DNA from: an uncultured Bacteroidales bacterium
Lineage (GTDB): Bacteria > Bacteroidota > Bacteroidia > Bacteroidales > Paludibacteraceae
Assembly: GCA_902766045.1 (NCBI GenBank)
Contig: CACXCA010000025.1
Span: 1 to 64,000, forward strand
Length of the DNA: 64,000 nucleotides
Direction: 5' to 3'
Part shown: one piece after another, positions 26,870 through 34,957 of the stretch
Numbering within the stretch: position 1 is the first letter of the stretch
Layout: each line of letters begins with the position of its first letter
Made by a program: the position numbers and the translations under genes
Notes under the pieces: model-generated
The model's database searches: none
The model's input: the letters and a program-made list of their open reading frames with translations, nothing else
What the model was told of the DNA's origin: nothing

Positions 26870-27760
26870 ATGAAAAAGGCCATAGTAAACATATTGTTTA
26901 TGCTCTGCTCAATGATGACTTGGGCAGGGAGCTACACTGCATCCACCGTTCCGATGGTGCATTTGCAGGATGCCAGTCGTTATGTGTGTGATCCTGATGG
27001 TCTGTTAAATCCTGATTCGGTTGCTGTGATGGATGCGTTATTGTCTGAGTTAGAGCAGTCAACTGGGATAGAAGTGGTGGTTGTGGCTGTAGATAAAATT
27101 GAGGATGGTGATTGTTTTAATTTTGCATTCAATATAGGTCAGAAATATGGCATTGGGAAAAAGAAGTCTGACAATGGTTTGGTGATTGTTCTATCGAAAG
27201 AAGATAGATGTGTCCAGTTTGCTACTGGATATGGTTTGGAAGAGTTCTTGCCAGATGCAATATGTTACAGAATACAATCGCAACAGATGAATCCGTACTT
27301 TTCAAAAGGAGAATGGTCGAAAGGTCTGACCGCAGGAGTTCGTCATGTGTGCGGAGTCTTGGATGGCTCTATGGAAGCTGAGTATGAAGATGAATATGAC
27401 TTGTCAGATTGGCCTCCTATTCTAATTATGTTTTTGATTATATTGATAATCTCTTTTATCGTGTCATGGCGTAATAATGCATGTCCGTATTGCGGAAAAC
27501 ATAAATTGGTACAGATAAAAACAAGGGAAACAAAAGTCTCATCCTTCTTCATCGAGAGAGAATTGGTATATCGTTGTGAACATTGCGGAAAACAGGTGAT
27601 AAAAAAAGTATCGGAGTCAAGAGGAAATTCTTCTTCTGGCGGTTATGGAGGCTATCATGGTGGATTCGGTGGAGGATTCGGCGGTGGTTTTGGCGGTTTC
27701 TCTGGCGGAAGCTTTGGCGGTGGCAGTTTTGGGGGAGGTGGAGCTGGCTCTCGTTTTTGA
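26870..27760 (+). CDS. TPM domain membrane protein with zinc ribbon and Gly-rich tail
   Basis: 296 residues. Signal peptide 1-20; TPM domain about 30-170 (VCDPDGLLNPDSVAVMD, VVVVAVDKIEDGD, GQKYGIGKKKSDNGLVIVLS, IATGYGLE-like FATGYGLEEFLPD); one membrane helix about 184-200; a zinc ribbon with two CxxCG pairs (CPYCGKHK and CEHCGKQ); and a Gly/Ser/Phe-rich tail. TPM proteins are linked to photosystem repair in plants, but in bacteria they often sit next to LemA and their role is unresolved. The gene is followed by a LemA-family gene 32 bases on. Confidence 0.88.
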   Translation: MKKAIVNILFMLCSMMTWAGSYTASTVPMVHLQDASRYVCDPDGLLNPDSVAVMDALLSELEQSTGIEVVVVAVDKIEDGDCFNFAFNIGQKYGIGKKKSDNGLVIVLSKEDRCVQFATGYGLEEFLPDAICYRIQSQQMNPYFSKGEWSKGLTAGVRHVCGVLDGSMEAEYEDEYDLSDWPPILIMFLIILIISFIVSWRNNACPYCGKHKLVQIKTRETKVSSFFIERELVYRCEHCGKQVIKKVSESRGNSSSGGYGGYHGGFGGGFGGGFGGFSGGSFGGGSFGGGGAGSRF

Positions 27761-27792
27761 TACGAACAATAAATTAAATAAAATATAGCATT

Positions 27793-28374
27793 ATGAGTAA
27801 AAAAACTATTATTGTAATTGTAGCGCTAGTATTGATTGGTGCTTATCTTTTCAGCGCATATAATTCATTGGTTACAGCTGATGAAGGTGTTACATCAGAG
27901 TGGAGAAATGTTGAGACTGCTTATCAACGAAGAGCAGATTTGATTCCTAATCTGGTTGCTACTGTAAAAGGATATGCACAGCACGAGTCACAAACGCTGA
28001 AAGAGGTCATCGAAGCAAGAAGTAAAGCTACTTCCATTACGATTGATCCTAGTAACATTACACCAGAACAACTGGCAGAGTATCAAAAAGCACAGAACGG
28101 AGTGTCATCTGCTTTGGGTAAATTATTGGCTGTGGCAGAGAGTTATCCAGATTTAAAGGCTAATCAGAACTTCTTGGAGTTGCAATCTCAGTTGGAAGGT
28201 ACAGAAAACCGTATTGCTGTTGCCCGCAAGAAATATAATGATGTGGCAAGGGATTTTAATGCTTCTATTCGTCGTGTGCCAAACAATTTTATAGCTTCTT
28301 TCGCAGGATTGGAAAAACATTCATATTTTGAGGCAGAAGAAGGTGCAGAGAAAGCTCCTAAGGTAGAATTCTAA
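27793..28374 (+). CDS. LemA family protein
   Basis: 193 residues. One N-terminal membrane segment (about 4-22) is followed by a long helical-bundle domain with the family hallmarks NSLVTADEGVTSEWRNVE, RRADLIPNLVATVKGYA and VARKKYNDVARDFN. Function is not established for the family. It forms a unit with the TPM gene, a pairing seen widely in bacteria, and ends at a bidirectional terminator. Confidence 0.94.
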   Translation: MSKKTIIVIVALVLIGAYLFSAYNSLVTADEGVTSEWRNVETAYQRRADLIPNLVATVKGYAQHESQTLKEVIEARSKATSITIDPSNITPEQLAEYQKAQNGVSSALGKLLAVAESYPDLKANQNFLELQSQLEGTENRIAVARKKYNDVARDFNASIRRVPNNFIASFAGLEKHSYFEAEEGAEKAPKVEF

Positions 28375-28462
28375 TTTAATACCCCGAAGCACTTTGATGC
28401 TTTAGGTTTCCAAATATACTTGGGAAGTGAACATTGAAAGAATTCTGGAAATGTAGATAAAG

Positions 28463-28500
28463 AAAAAATGTCATCGTTGCTTTTTACGATGACATTTTTT
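28463..28500. terminator. bidirectional intrinsic terminator
   Basis: A stem of about 15 bp (28463-28477 with 28486-28500, loop TGCTTTTT) carries an A-run on one arm and a T-run on the other, so it can stop both converging units. Confidence 0.85.
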
Positions 28501-28517
28501 TGTATAGGCATTATACC

Positions 28518-29078
28518 TTAATCTATGCCAAAACAACTGACGATAACTTGTTTCTCGTCTTTGTTGTTAGGGTTTGTTACGATGATTCCGTATTCACCTG
28601 GCTTAAGATTTTCTATAGAAAGAAGATAGGAACTCTCGCCATATTTTTTAGCGTCAAAGTCGATGTAATCCATATCGTTTCCTGTTGAACCTGAGAATGT
28701 GCCAGCGGAAGCAATTTCTGCTCTTCTGTATTTTTTCTTCTCTTCAAATTTGAAAATGCTGATGATACTCATTGGGTCGGAAAGATTATCTACAGCCTTT
28801 ACAATGAGTTTAATGCTGCTTCCTTTGATTCGTGATGTTGATTTGGGTGTTTCAATATGAATCTCAGTTTTTACTTTTCCTATACCCGCAATGTATAAAC
28901 CTGCATTTGCTTTTGTCCTCGCAACAGTTCTTGATTTTTCTAGTTTCATCGTTGAACCGTCCTTCTTTAAATAAAAACATTCTCCTACGAAGTCTGGTTC
29001 TGGAGCTGTTTCTTGTGCGTAAAGACTACCACATAATAGACATGTGAATAAAAATAATAAAGTTGTGATTTTTTTCAT
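28518..29078 (-). CDS. exported hypothetical protein, 186 residues
   Basis: The frame reaches 29138, but the start at 29078 gives a standard signal peptide (MKKITTLLFLFTCLLCGSLYA), so I use it. The mature part has no cysteine-based or catalytic motif I recognise. It starts with acidic PEPDFVGECFYLKKDG and has several predicted beta strands (GEYGIIVTNPNNKDEKQVIV). It looks like a small periplasmic or surface beta-sandwich. A minus-strand TACCTTTG box lies at 29194-29187. Single-gene unit, function unknown. Confidence 0.65.
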   Translation of the reverse strand: MKKITTLLFLFTCLLCGSLYAQETAPEPDFVGECFYLKKDGSTMKLEKSRTVARTKANAGLYIAGIGKVKTEIHIETPKSTSRIKGSSIKLIVKAVDNLSDPMSIISIFKFEEKKKYRRAEIASAGTFSGSTGNDMDYIDFDAKKYGESSYLLSIENLKPGEYGIIVTNPNNKDEKQVIVSCFGID

Positions 29079-29332
29079 CTTGTAATAGTTATTAAAATGA
29101 TTTCTGTAGGTTCTACAATATGATTTCAATAACTGCAAGAACCTGTTTTACAATCATTGAAATGCCATTCGTTCCGATTGACTTTTCAAAGGTAGAGAAA
29201 AATTATATTGTTTTAGATTTTTCTGTTTATTTTTTCTTTTTGATTATTGTCAAATAATTATATTGATATGTCGTGTAATATCAAAAAGAATAGAAATAAG
29301 CTTTCTCGATTTTTGAAACTTCCCTTTTTAGT

Positions 29333-30067
29333 CTATTTTAAGAGAAAGATAACGCCGCAGACGGCAATGTATCCGTAGATGATTTTTTTTAGGATGTTGG
29401 TTGATATGCGATTGAAAACGATAGAACCGATATATGTTCCGACAATGACACCGAAGATGGCAATTGTCCAGGATTTAGCTACGTCTTGGGTGAGGAATCC
29501 GTTTTGCGCGCGGAAGAAGGTCATGAATATGTTTCCGATGACGAAATAAACCTGGGTTTGTGCTGCGTAATGATTTTTGTCAGGCTCGGATTCCACATAA
29601 TAGAGAACTGCTGGAGGACCTTGCATCCCGAAAAAGCCACCCATTACACCGCTAATGCTACCCATGAGAAGTTGCATGGGAACAGATTGTCGGATGTGAA
29701 TTTTTGTGGAAAAGAATAGAAAGTAGATGCTTAATAATATTAATGTGATACCTAATATGAGTGTGAGGGTATGTGTATCAGTTGATGCTACAACACCGAT
29801 GCATAAGTAGGAGATGACCAAAAAGATGAATAACATGGGGAGAATCCTTTTCCAAACAATATATTCCCGCATACAACAGGCTACATAAAAGGATTGGGTG
29901 AGTGCTAACATGCCAGAAAGTGTCGTCGCCTCTCCGTATGAGGGGAGAAGGAATGGAAGAACGGTCATGATGCAGATTCCAAATCCAAATCCGCTCACAC
30001 GTTGAATAAAAGCTGCAATGGTGGCGAAAAAGAAGAGAAATAGTATAATGTTCAATGAAAATTCCAT
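29333..30067 (-). CDS. TSUP family (TauE/SafE-like) membrane permease
   Basis: 244 residues, hydrophobic throughout with about seven or eight membrane helices. It carries the family pattern GFGFGICIMTVLPFLLPSYG at the N-terminus and MGGFFGMQGPPAVLYYV in the middle. TSUP members export sulfite, sulfoacetate or related organosulfur anions, but the substrate cannot be told here. A TAATTTTG box on the minus strand at 30092-30085 is close to the start. No sulfur-metabolism gene is adjacent. Confidence 0.85.
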   Translation of the reverse strand: MEFSLNIILFLFFFATIAAFIQRVSGFGFGICIMTVLPFLLPSYGEATTLSGMLALTQSFYVACCMREYIVWKRILPMLFIFLVISYLCIGVVASTDTHTLTLILGITLILLSIYFLFFSTKIHIRQSVPMQLLMGSISGVMGGFFGMQGPPAVLYYVESEPDKNHYAAQTQVYFVIGNIFMTFFRAQNGFLTQDVAKSWTIAIFGVIVGTYIGSIVFNRISTNILKKIIYGYIAVCGVIFLLK

Positions 30068-30188
30068 GTTGCTATAATTCCCTGCAAAATTAGAAAAATT
30101 ATAATAGGTTAAAGCCCTCTGAACCTGTTTTTTGTAATGGATGAATCGTAATTTTTTTTCTTCTGTTCTATTTTTATTTTTTCAAAGG

Positions 30189-30218
30189 TTGTTTTTTCTG
30201 TTTTCTTTACTATCTTTG
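30189..30218 (+). promoter_or_regulatory. promoter for the esterase/CBM6 gene
   Basis: TTG at 30189-30191, 19 bases, TATCTTTG at 30211-30218. The leader is about 65 bases. Confidence 0.65.
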
Positions 30219-30285
30219 CGGATGTGAGTGAAACCATAAAATTGACAGATAAGATATTACATTATAAAAACCAACACTTTATATC

Positions 30286-32040
30286 ATGAAAAAAAATTAT
30301 TTATTTCTTATTGCTATTTTAATTAGCATATTTAGCGCATCTGCCGCTAAGCAAAACGGATTGAAAAGTATTAATACGGGAGGAAAAAACCGTCAATACT
30401 TTTTGTATGTGCCTGATTGTATTACTGACAATAGACCTTTGATCATCTCTTGTCATGGTATGAATCAAGACTACCAGTATCAAAAAGACCAAACCCAATG
30501 GCCTTCTCTCGCCGATACAGCCAACTTCGTCGTTGTGTATCCCGTCGGAATCGCAGGCGCTGCTTGGGGGTTGGATTTCCAGACAGGATGGGACCTAAAT
30601 GGTATGTCAGACGTGAATTTTATGTTGGATATTATAACGGAAATGAAATCACAGTATAATATCGATGAAACTCGGGTCTATTTGTCAGGCTTCTCATTGG
30701 GTGGTGCTTTCACCTACTACATGATGAACAAGGCTGCGGATAAGATTGCAGCTTTCGGTCCTATTTCGGGTTACAATTTGATGAATGCTAACACTTCGAC
30801 TTCTCGTCCTGTGCCTATCTGTCATGTCCATGGAGATGCCGATGGAACTATGGCTTACAGCGGAATTGAGAGTTACATAAAGAAATTTGCACAGGCAATG
30901 AATTGTAACATGACACCAGAAGAGACTAGAAATAATGTTTCTAGGACAACCCGTTACAAGGATGGAGATTGTGAGACTGAGGTTGTTCTTCATACTGTTT
31001 TCAATCGTAATCATGAACCATCTAACAATGGTTTCCACACCTCTAATGCTTTATGGGCTTTCTTCAAACAATATACTAATGCGTGTGGAAAGGCTTCTTC
31101 GGCAGGTGTTTCTCTTTCATTCTCGCCAAATGTTGGGGAGGCGCCAGCTACTGTTACTCTTACTGCTAAGGTTACTGTTCCAAAGGAGGCAAGCGTGAAG
31201 TCAGTTACGTTCTATCAAGGAAAAGAGGTGATTGCAACATTGTCGGCTGAACCGTATGAGGTAAGTGTGGAGGACTTGGCAATTGGCAAGTATGATTTCT
31301 CTGTTACTATGACAGATAGTCAAGGAAAGAATTATACTGCTAAAAAGACTTATGAAGTGAAGGCTCCTCAAATGCCTTATAATGGTAAAGCACAAGAACT
31401 TCCTGGTACTGTTGAGATGGAATTCTATGATGAGGGAGGCGAAGGAATGGCTTTCCACGATAGCGATGACAAAGATGAAGGTAAAGCGTTCCGTACGGAA
31501 GATGGAGTGGATATCGAAGAGTTCGAAACAGGTAAATATTCTCTTGGATGGACTGCAAATGGTGAATGGGTTGAATATACGTTGGATGTGAAATATACAG
31601 ATACCTATACGTGGACTGCCTACGCAGCTTCTGGTAGCGACGGTTCTGCGTTCAAACTTTACATCGATGATAAAGCAATTTCTGAAACGGTCAAGGTGAA
31701 AAACTCAGGAGACTGGAAAACATTCAAAGAATACGAAGGAAAGACTTCAGAATTAGAAGCTGGAAAACATATTCTGAAAATAGGAATTGAAGCTGATTTT
31801 GTTAATATCGACAAGGTTGTATTTAAAGCAGTAAACGATCATCCAGTAGACGTAGAGGAGACAGCTTCGGCTTTGGCAGAGACAACGTATGATATCCTTT
31901 CTTTACAAGGTGTTTGGTTGGGCAAGGTTTATTGTTCAGAGATCGGACTTGCTTCTGCTGTTAAACAATTAGGATTGCCTGAGGGTGTGTATGTTGCGAG
32001 AAATAGTGGAAAAGCTAAGATGATCATTTTGAAGAAGTAA
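30286..32040 (+). CDS. secreted PHB-depolymerase/feruloyl-esterase-like hydrolase with CBM6 module
   Basis: 584 residues. Signal peptide 1-20. Residues about 25-265 are an alpha/beta hydrolase of the esterase-PHB family with nucleophile motif GFSLGG (Ser137) and oxyanion region CHGMNQDYQYQ. A bacterial Ig-like module covers about 280-365 and a CBM6-type carbohydrate-binding module about 375-510 (EFYDEGGEGMAFHDSD, GWTANGEWVEYTLDV). The last 50 residues (YDILSLQGVWLG ... GVYVARNSGKAKMIILKK) look like a T9SS-type tail. A CBM6 fused to this esterase points to deacylation of plant polysaccharides such as feruloylated or acetylated xylan; that substrate is inference. Confidence 0.85.
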   Translation: MKKNYLFLIAILISIFSASAAKQNGLKSINTGGKNRQYFLYVPDCITDNRPLIISCHGMNQDYQYQKDQTQWPSLADTANFVVVYPVGIAGAAWGLDFQTGWDLNGMSDVNFMLDIITEMKSQYNIDETRVYLSGFSLGGAFTYYMMNKAADKIAAFGPISGYNLMNANTSTSRPVPICHVHGDADGTMAYSGIESYIKKFAQAMNCNMTPEETRNNVSRTTRYKDGDCETEVVLHTVFNRNHEPSNNGFHTSNALWAFFKQYTNACGKASSAGVSLSFSPNVGEAPATVTLTAKVTVPKEASVKSVTFYQGKEVIATLSAEPYEVSVEDLAIGKYDFSVTMTDSQGKNYTAKKTYEVKAPQMPYNGKAQELPGTVEMEFYDEGGEGMAFHDSDDKDEGKAFRTEDGVDIEEFETGKYSLGWTANGEWVEYTLDVKYTDTYTWTAYAASGSDGSAFKLYIDDKAISETVKVKNSGDWKTFKEYEGKTSELEAGKHILKIGIEADFVNIDKVVFKAVNDHPVDVEETASALAETTYDILSLQGVWLGKVYCSEIGLASAVKQLGLPEGVYVARNSGKAKMIILKK

Positions 32041-32104
32041 AAATCAGAAATAAATCACAAGGAGCTTGTTGTAAAGCTTCTGAATATGTGAATTTTAGTC
32101 GTTT

Positions 32105-32142
32105 AAGGGAAGAGTGAAATGTGATTTCGCTCTTCCCTTTTT
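32105..32142 (+). terminator. strong intrinsic terminator after the esterase gene
   Basis: A 16-bp stem with one wobble pair (32105-32120 with 32124-32139, 3-base loop) followed by Ts. It excludes the upstream part of the frame that continues into the next gene from being coding. Confidence 0.85.
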
Positions 32143-32221
32143 GCGAAAAACACATTGCGTTATTTTGTTTATCAGAAAAAATAGTCCTATTTTTACATTT
32201 AGAAACCAAAGATTGTTTTAT

Positions 32222-32515
32222 ATGGAGAAAAATTCGATAAAGGGTAATTCTGTCGTTAAAAGTGTAGATATGTTGATACGTAGCGTGCAATCTACGTGCG
32301 ATTGCTTGTCATTTGATGCTAAACGAATTAAACCGTGCATAGAATCTCTTCAAAACAAACCCATGGCTGATTCTCCAAATGTGGTTATGGCAACAAAGGA
32401 TCTGGTGAATCGCTTGACTGTGGCGGATGAGAAGTTGGCAGAGGCAATGTGCTTGATACAGGATGCGCTCTCATCTGTTTCTATAGGAATGAAAAACTAT
32501 AAGGAGGTGAAGTGA
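32222..32515 (+). CDS. small conserved-looking hypothetical protein, 97 residues
   Basis: Starts at the ATG at 32222, because the same frame upstream runs through the esterase terminator. A soluble, all-helical protein (SVDMLIRSVQSTCDCLSF, MATKDLVNRLTVADEKLAEA) without signal peptide. Its stop codon abuts the stop codon of the opposite CNNM/CorC-like gene. No family is recognised; length and helical pattern suggest a small structural or regulatory protein. Confidence 0.55.
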   Translation: MEKNSIKGNSVVKSVDMLIRSVQSTCDCLSFDAKRIKPCIESLQNKPMADSPNVVMATKDLVNRLTVADEKLAEAMCLIQDALSSVSIGMKNYKEVK

Positions 32516-33586
32516 CTAATTTTGTCCTTCTTCTTCGCTCTCATCGTTTTCGTCTGCGTAATCTAATTGTTCTGCTCTTTTCTTCCAAAGGGCTTTCGCA
32601 AAAGCTTGCATGTCTGTTTGGTTGTCTGATTCGTCTGTGATCTCAAGTCCCAAGATGGTTTCGATGACATCTTCCAGCGTGATGATACCGTCCATTCCTC
32701 CATATTCGTCAATCACCAATGCAATTTGTTCTTTTCTGGCAACCATTAAATCATAGAATTTTGTGATGGAGGTGTTCTCGTAGCAAACCATGATGTCTCT
32801 TTTGATCTCTTTTAATTTAATTTGGGTCTCATTGTTTGCCAGATGAAAAAGTATGTCTGTCTTGAGCACAAAACCTGTGATGTCGTCGATGTCTTCCGTG
32901 TATATTGGTATTCTTGAATAGGTGAGGAATTTTTTGTCTTTGAAAAATTCCTCTAAGGTCATGTCCTCTTGTGCAGCCAAGACGACTGTCCTCGGTGTCA
33001 TGATGGAGTGGACTTTTACTTTCTCCATTTTGACAAGATTGTTGATGATCAGACTCTCATTCTTTTTGAAAACGCCCTCTCTTTCTCCAATGTTTGTGAG
33101 GGCGGCAACTTCCTCTCGACTGACGGTCTGTGTATGCTTGCGTGTGAACAATCGGGTGAGAAAGCGAGACATGACGACGAGCGGAAAGCAAAGAAAATAG
33201 ATGCCTCTTATGATAAAGCCTGCAGGAATGCAAAGTTCCCTCCAATAGTTGGAACCGATTGTCTTAGGGATGATTTCGGAACAAATCAAAACCAAAATGG
33301 TGAGCACGGCTGAGCAAATGCCGAAATAAGCATTGCCAAAGACTTCTACAGCTTGGGCTCCTACGGCTGCAGCTCCAGCAGTGTTGGCTATTGTGTTGAG
33401 CGATAGAATGGCGGCTATGGGGTTTTCTATGTTCGTTTTTAGATCCTTTAAATTCTCAACTCCCTTTTTCTCTGTGGGTAGAGACTCTATGTATGATGAG
33501 GTGGTTGAGTATAATGTCGCTTCTAATAAGGAACACAAAAAGGAGATGCCAAGTGTGAATAATACCGATAATACTAGTAGTGTCAT
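32516..33586 (-). CDS. CNNM/CorC-like (hemolysin family) transporter with DUF21 and CBS domains
   Basis: 356 residues. An N-terminal DUF21/CNNM membrane domain of about four helices (residues 1-165) contains EIIPKTIGSNYWREL. A cytoplasmic CBS pair follows (about 190-320; VHSIMTPRTVVLAAQEDMTLEEF, IDEYGGMDGIITLEDVIETILG). The family exports or senses magnesium or cobalt ions; transport direction is debated. The C-terminal CorC_HlyC domain of longer relatives is missing, and the protein ends in an acidic DENDESEEEGQN tail. Single-gene unit. Confidence 0.88.
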   Translation of the reverse strand: MTLLVLSVLFTLGISFLCSLLEATLYSTTSSYIESLPTEKKGVENLKDLKTNIENPIAAILSLNTIANTAGAAAVGAQAVEVFGNAYFGICSAVLTILVLICSEIIPKTIGSNYWRELCIPAGFIIRGIYFLCFPLVVMSRFLTRLFTRKHTQTVSREEVAALTNIGEREGVFKKNESLIINNLVKMEKVKVHSIMTPRTVVLAAQEDMTLEEFFKDKKFLTYSRIPIYTEDIDDITGFVLKTDILFHLANNETQIKLKEIKRDIMVCYENTSITKFYDLMVARKEQIALVIDEYGGMDGIITLEDVIETILGLEITDESDNQTDMQAFAKALWKKRAEQLDYADENDESEEEGQN

Positions 33587-33608
33587 GTGCGGAACTATTT
33601 ATATAAGG

Positions 33609-33641
33609 CAAAAAAAGCGATCAAGAAATTCCCTTGATCGC
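33609..33641 (-). terminator. intrinsic terminator of tRNA-Lys
   Basis: A 9-bp perfect stem (33641-33633 with 33625-33617) followed by a T-run on the minus strand (33616-33610). Confidence 0.85.
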
Positions 33642-33643
33642 TT

Positions 33644-33719
33644 TGGTGAGCCAGTTGGGGCTCGAACCCAAGACCCCATCCTTAAAAGGGATGTGCTCTA
33701 CCTGCTGAGCTACTAGCTC
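33644..33719 (-). tRNA. tRNA-Lys (anticodon TTT)
   Basis: A 76-base cloverleaf including an encoded CCA. Acceptor GAGCTAG pairs with CTGGCTC (one G-U), anticodon stem CATCC/GGATG with loop CTTTTAA, T-arm GGGTTCGAGCCCC. It has its own promoter and terminator. CCA is encoded here but not in the CAT-anticodon tRNA. Confidence 0.95.
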
Positions 33720-33751
33720 TCCCTCAATTGCTTTATTTCTCAAAAGCGTTG

Positions 33752-33781
33752 CAAAGGTACGCATAATTTTTGTATCTCCAA
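33752..33781 (-). promoter_or_regulatory. promoter for tRNA-Lys
   Basis: On the minus strand: TTG (33781-33779), 19 bases, TACCTTTG (33759-33752). About 33 bases to the tRNA 5' end. Confidence 0.7.
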
Positions 33782-33850
33782 ATTTTTAAAAAGAATTTTT
33801 TCGAAAAAGAGATATAAAAGGTTAACTTTGTACCATAAAAAGGGAGTAGG

Positions 33851-34396
33851 ATGGTAAAATTAGCAGAATTATTTAAAATTTTTTTCCAAATAGGCGCTTT
33901 TACGTTAGGAGGGGGATATGCGATGTTGTCGATGGTGGAAATCTCCATAGTAGAGAAAAAACGTTATTTGACGAAAGATGAATTTTGGGATTTGATTGCT
34001 GTGGTTCAAACCCTGCCGGGAGTCTTTGCCGTAAATACCGCTTTGTATGTTGGTTATAAGCTCAGAGGTAAATTGGGGGCTTTCTGCTCGGCAGTGGGTG
34101 CTGCGTTGCCATCGTTTATTGCGATCATATTGATTGCCATCTTTTTTAAAGAAATAAAAGATAATCAGATTGTGGAAAGTGCATTTCGTGGTATTCGCCC
34201 TTGTGTGGTTGCGTTGATTTTAGTGCCAGCAGTGAAGTTGATGAAACAAACTTGTTCATTGAAAACAATATGGATTCCTTTGTCTGTCGCGTTTGTGATA
34301 TGGATGTTTAAGGTGTCGCCAATCCTGATTGTCCTGCTGGTATTCCTTCTTGTGTTTGCTCAAATGTTTGTAACGTACTTAAAAATGAGGAAATAA
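33851..34396 (+). CDS. chromate transporter family protein, first half
   Basis: 181 residues, about five membrane helices, with the family signature TLGGGYAMLSM near the N-terminus (where full ChrA has GGxGPxxPxxM-type motifs) and TLPGVFAVNTALYVGYKLRG. Full ChrA proteins are two such halves fused; here the second half is a separate gene 2 bases downstream, so both probably make one membrane complex. A TAACTTTG box at 33823-33830 precedes it. Chromate is the named substrate of the family, but the natural substrate in anaerobes is unclear. Confidence 0.88.
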   Translation: MVKLAELFKIFFQIGAFTLGGGYAMLSMVEISIVEKKRYLTKDEFWDLIAVVQTLPGVFAVNTALYVGYKLRGKLGAFCSAVGAALPSFIAIILIAIFFKEIKDNQIVESAFRGIRPCVVALILVPAVKLMKQTCSLKTIWIPLSVAFVIWMFKVSPILIVLLVFLLVFAQMFVTYLKMRK

Positions 34397-34398
34397 AT

Positions 34399-34941
34399 AT
34401 GATTTATTTGCAGTTGTTATATGTGTTTCTGAAAATTGGCTTGATGGGATTTGGTGGCGGATATGCTATGCTCTCTATGATTCAATTTGAAACGGTGGAT
34501 CATTTCGGTTGGCTTACCTTGATGGAGTATTCTGATATGTTGGCTATTTCGCAGATGACGCCGGGCCCTGTTTCGATAAACATGGCGACATATGTTGGCT
34601 ATACATTAGCTGGCTTGCCGGGTGCTGTCGTGGCAACTGTTTCTCTTTGCCTCCCTTCTGTTGCTTTGATGTTTTTGGTGATTCGTTTCTTGATGGGGAA
34701 CAAAGATAATAAGTATGTTCAGTATGCAATGGCAGGTTTGCGACCTGTCTTAGGTGGACTGATTTTGGCAGCGGCTCTGATGCTGTTTAACAGAGAAAGC
34801 TTTGCGGACTTTGGTATAGGAAACTGCAATATATCTGTGTTGATATTCATTGCTAGTTTTGTAGCTTTGTATTATTTCAAGGTCAATCCTATCTTGCTGA
34901 TTGTACTGTCTGGTGTAATCGGGGTTGTGACTATGTCATGA
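34399..34941 (+). CDS. chromate transporter family protein, second half
   Basis: 180 residues, homologous to the preceding gene: MGFGGGYAMLSMIQFE and MTPGPVSINMATYVGYTLAG, then about four more membrane helices. The start is 2 bases after the first half's stop. The motif MTPGPVSINMA is closer to classical ChrA than the first half's LPGVFAVNTA. The two genes form a split transporter of about 360 residues. Confidence 0.9.
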   Translation: MIYLQLLYVFLKIGLMGFGGGYAMLSMIQFETVDHFGWLTLMEYSDMLAISQMTPGPVSINMATYVGYTLAGLPGAVVATVSLCLPSVALMFLVIRFLMGNKDNKYVQYAMAGLRPVLGGLILAAALMLFNRESFADFGIGNCNISVLIFIASFVALYYFKVNPILLIVLSGVIGVVTMS

Positions 34942-34957
34942 AATAATCTTTAGATAA

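Noticed and set aside
27583-27777. Trp/Arg-rich plus-strand frame inside the TPM gene
   Set aside because: Frame-shifted shadow of the Gly-rich tail codons.
33851-34941. Chromate transporter halves as a frameshifted single gene
   Set aside because: Each half has its own ATG and complete hydrophobic domain, the stop and start are 2 bases apart, and paired half-size genes are a known form of the family.
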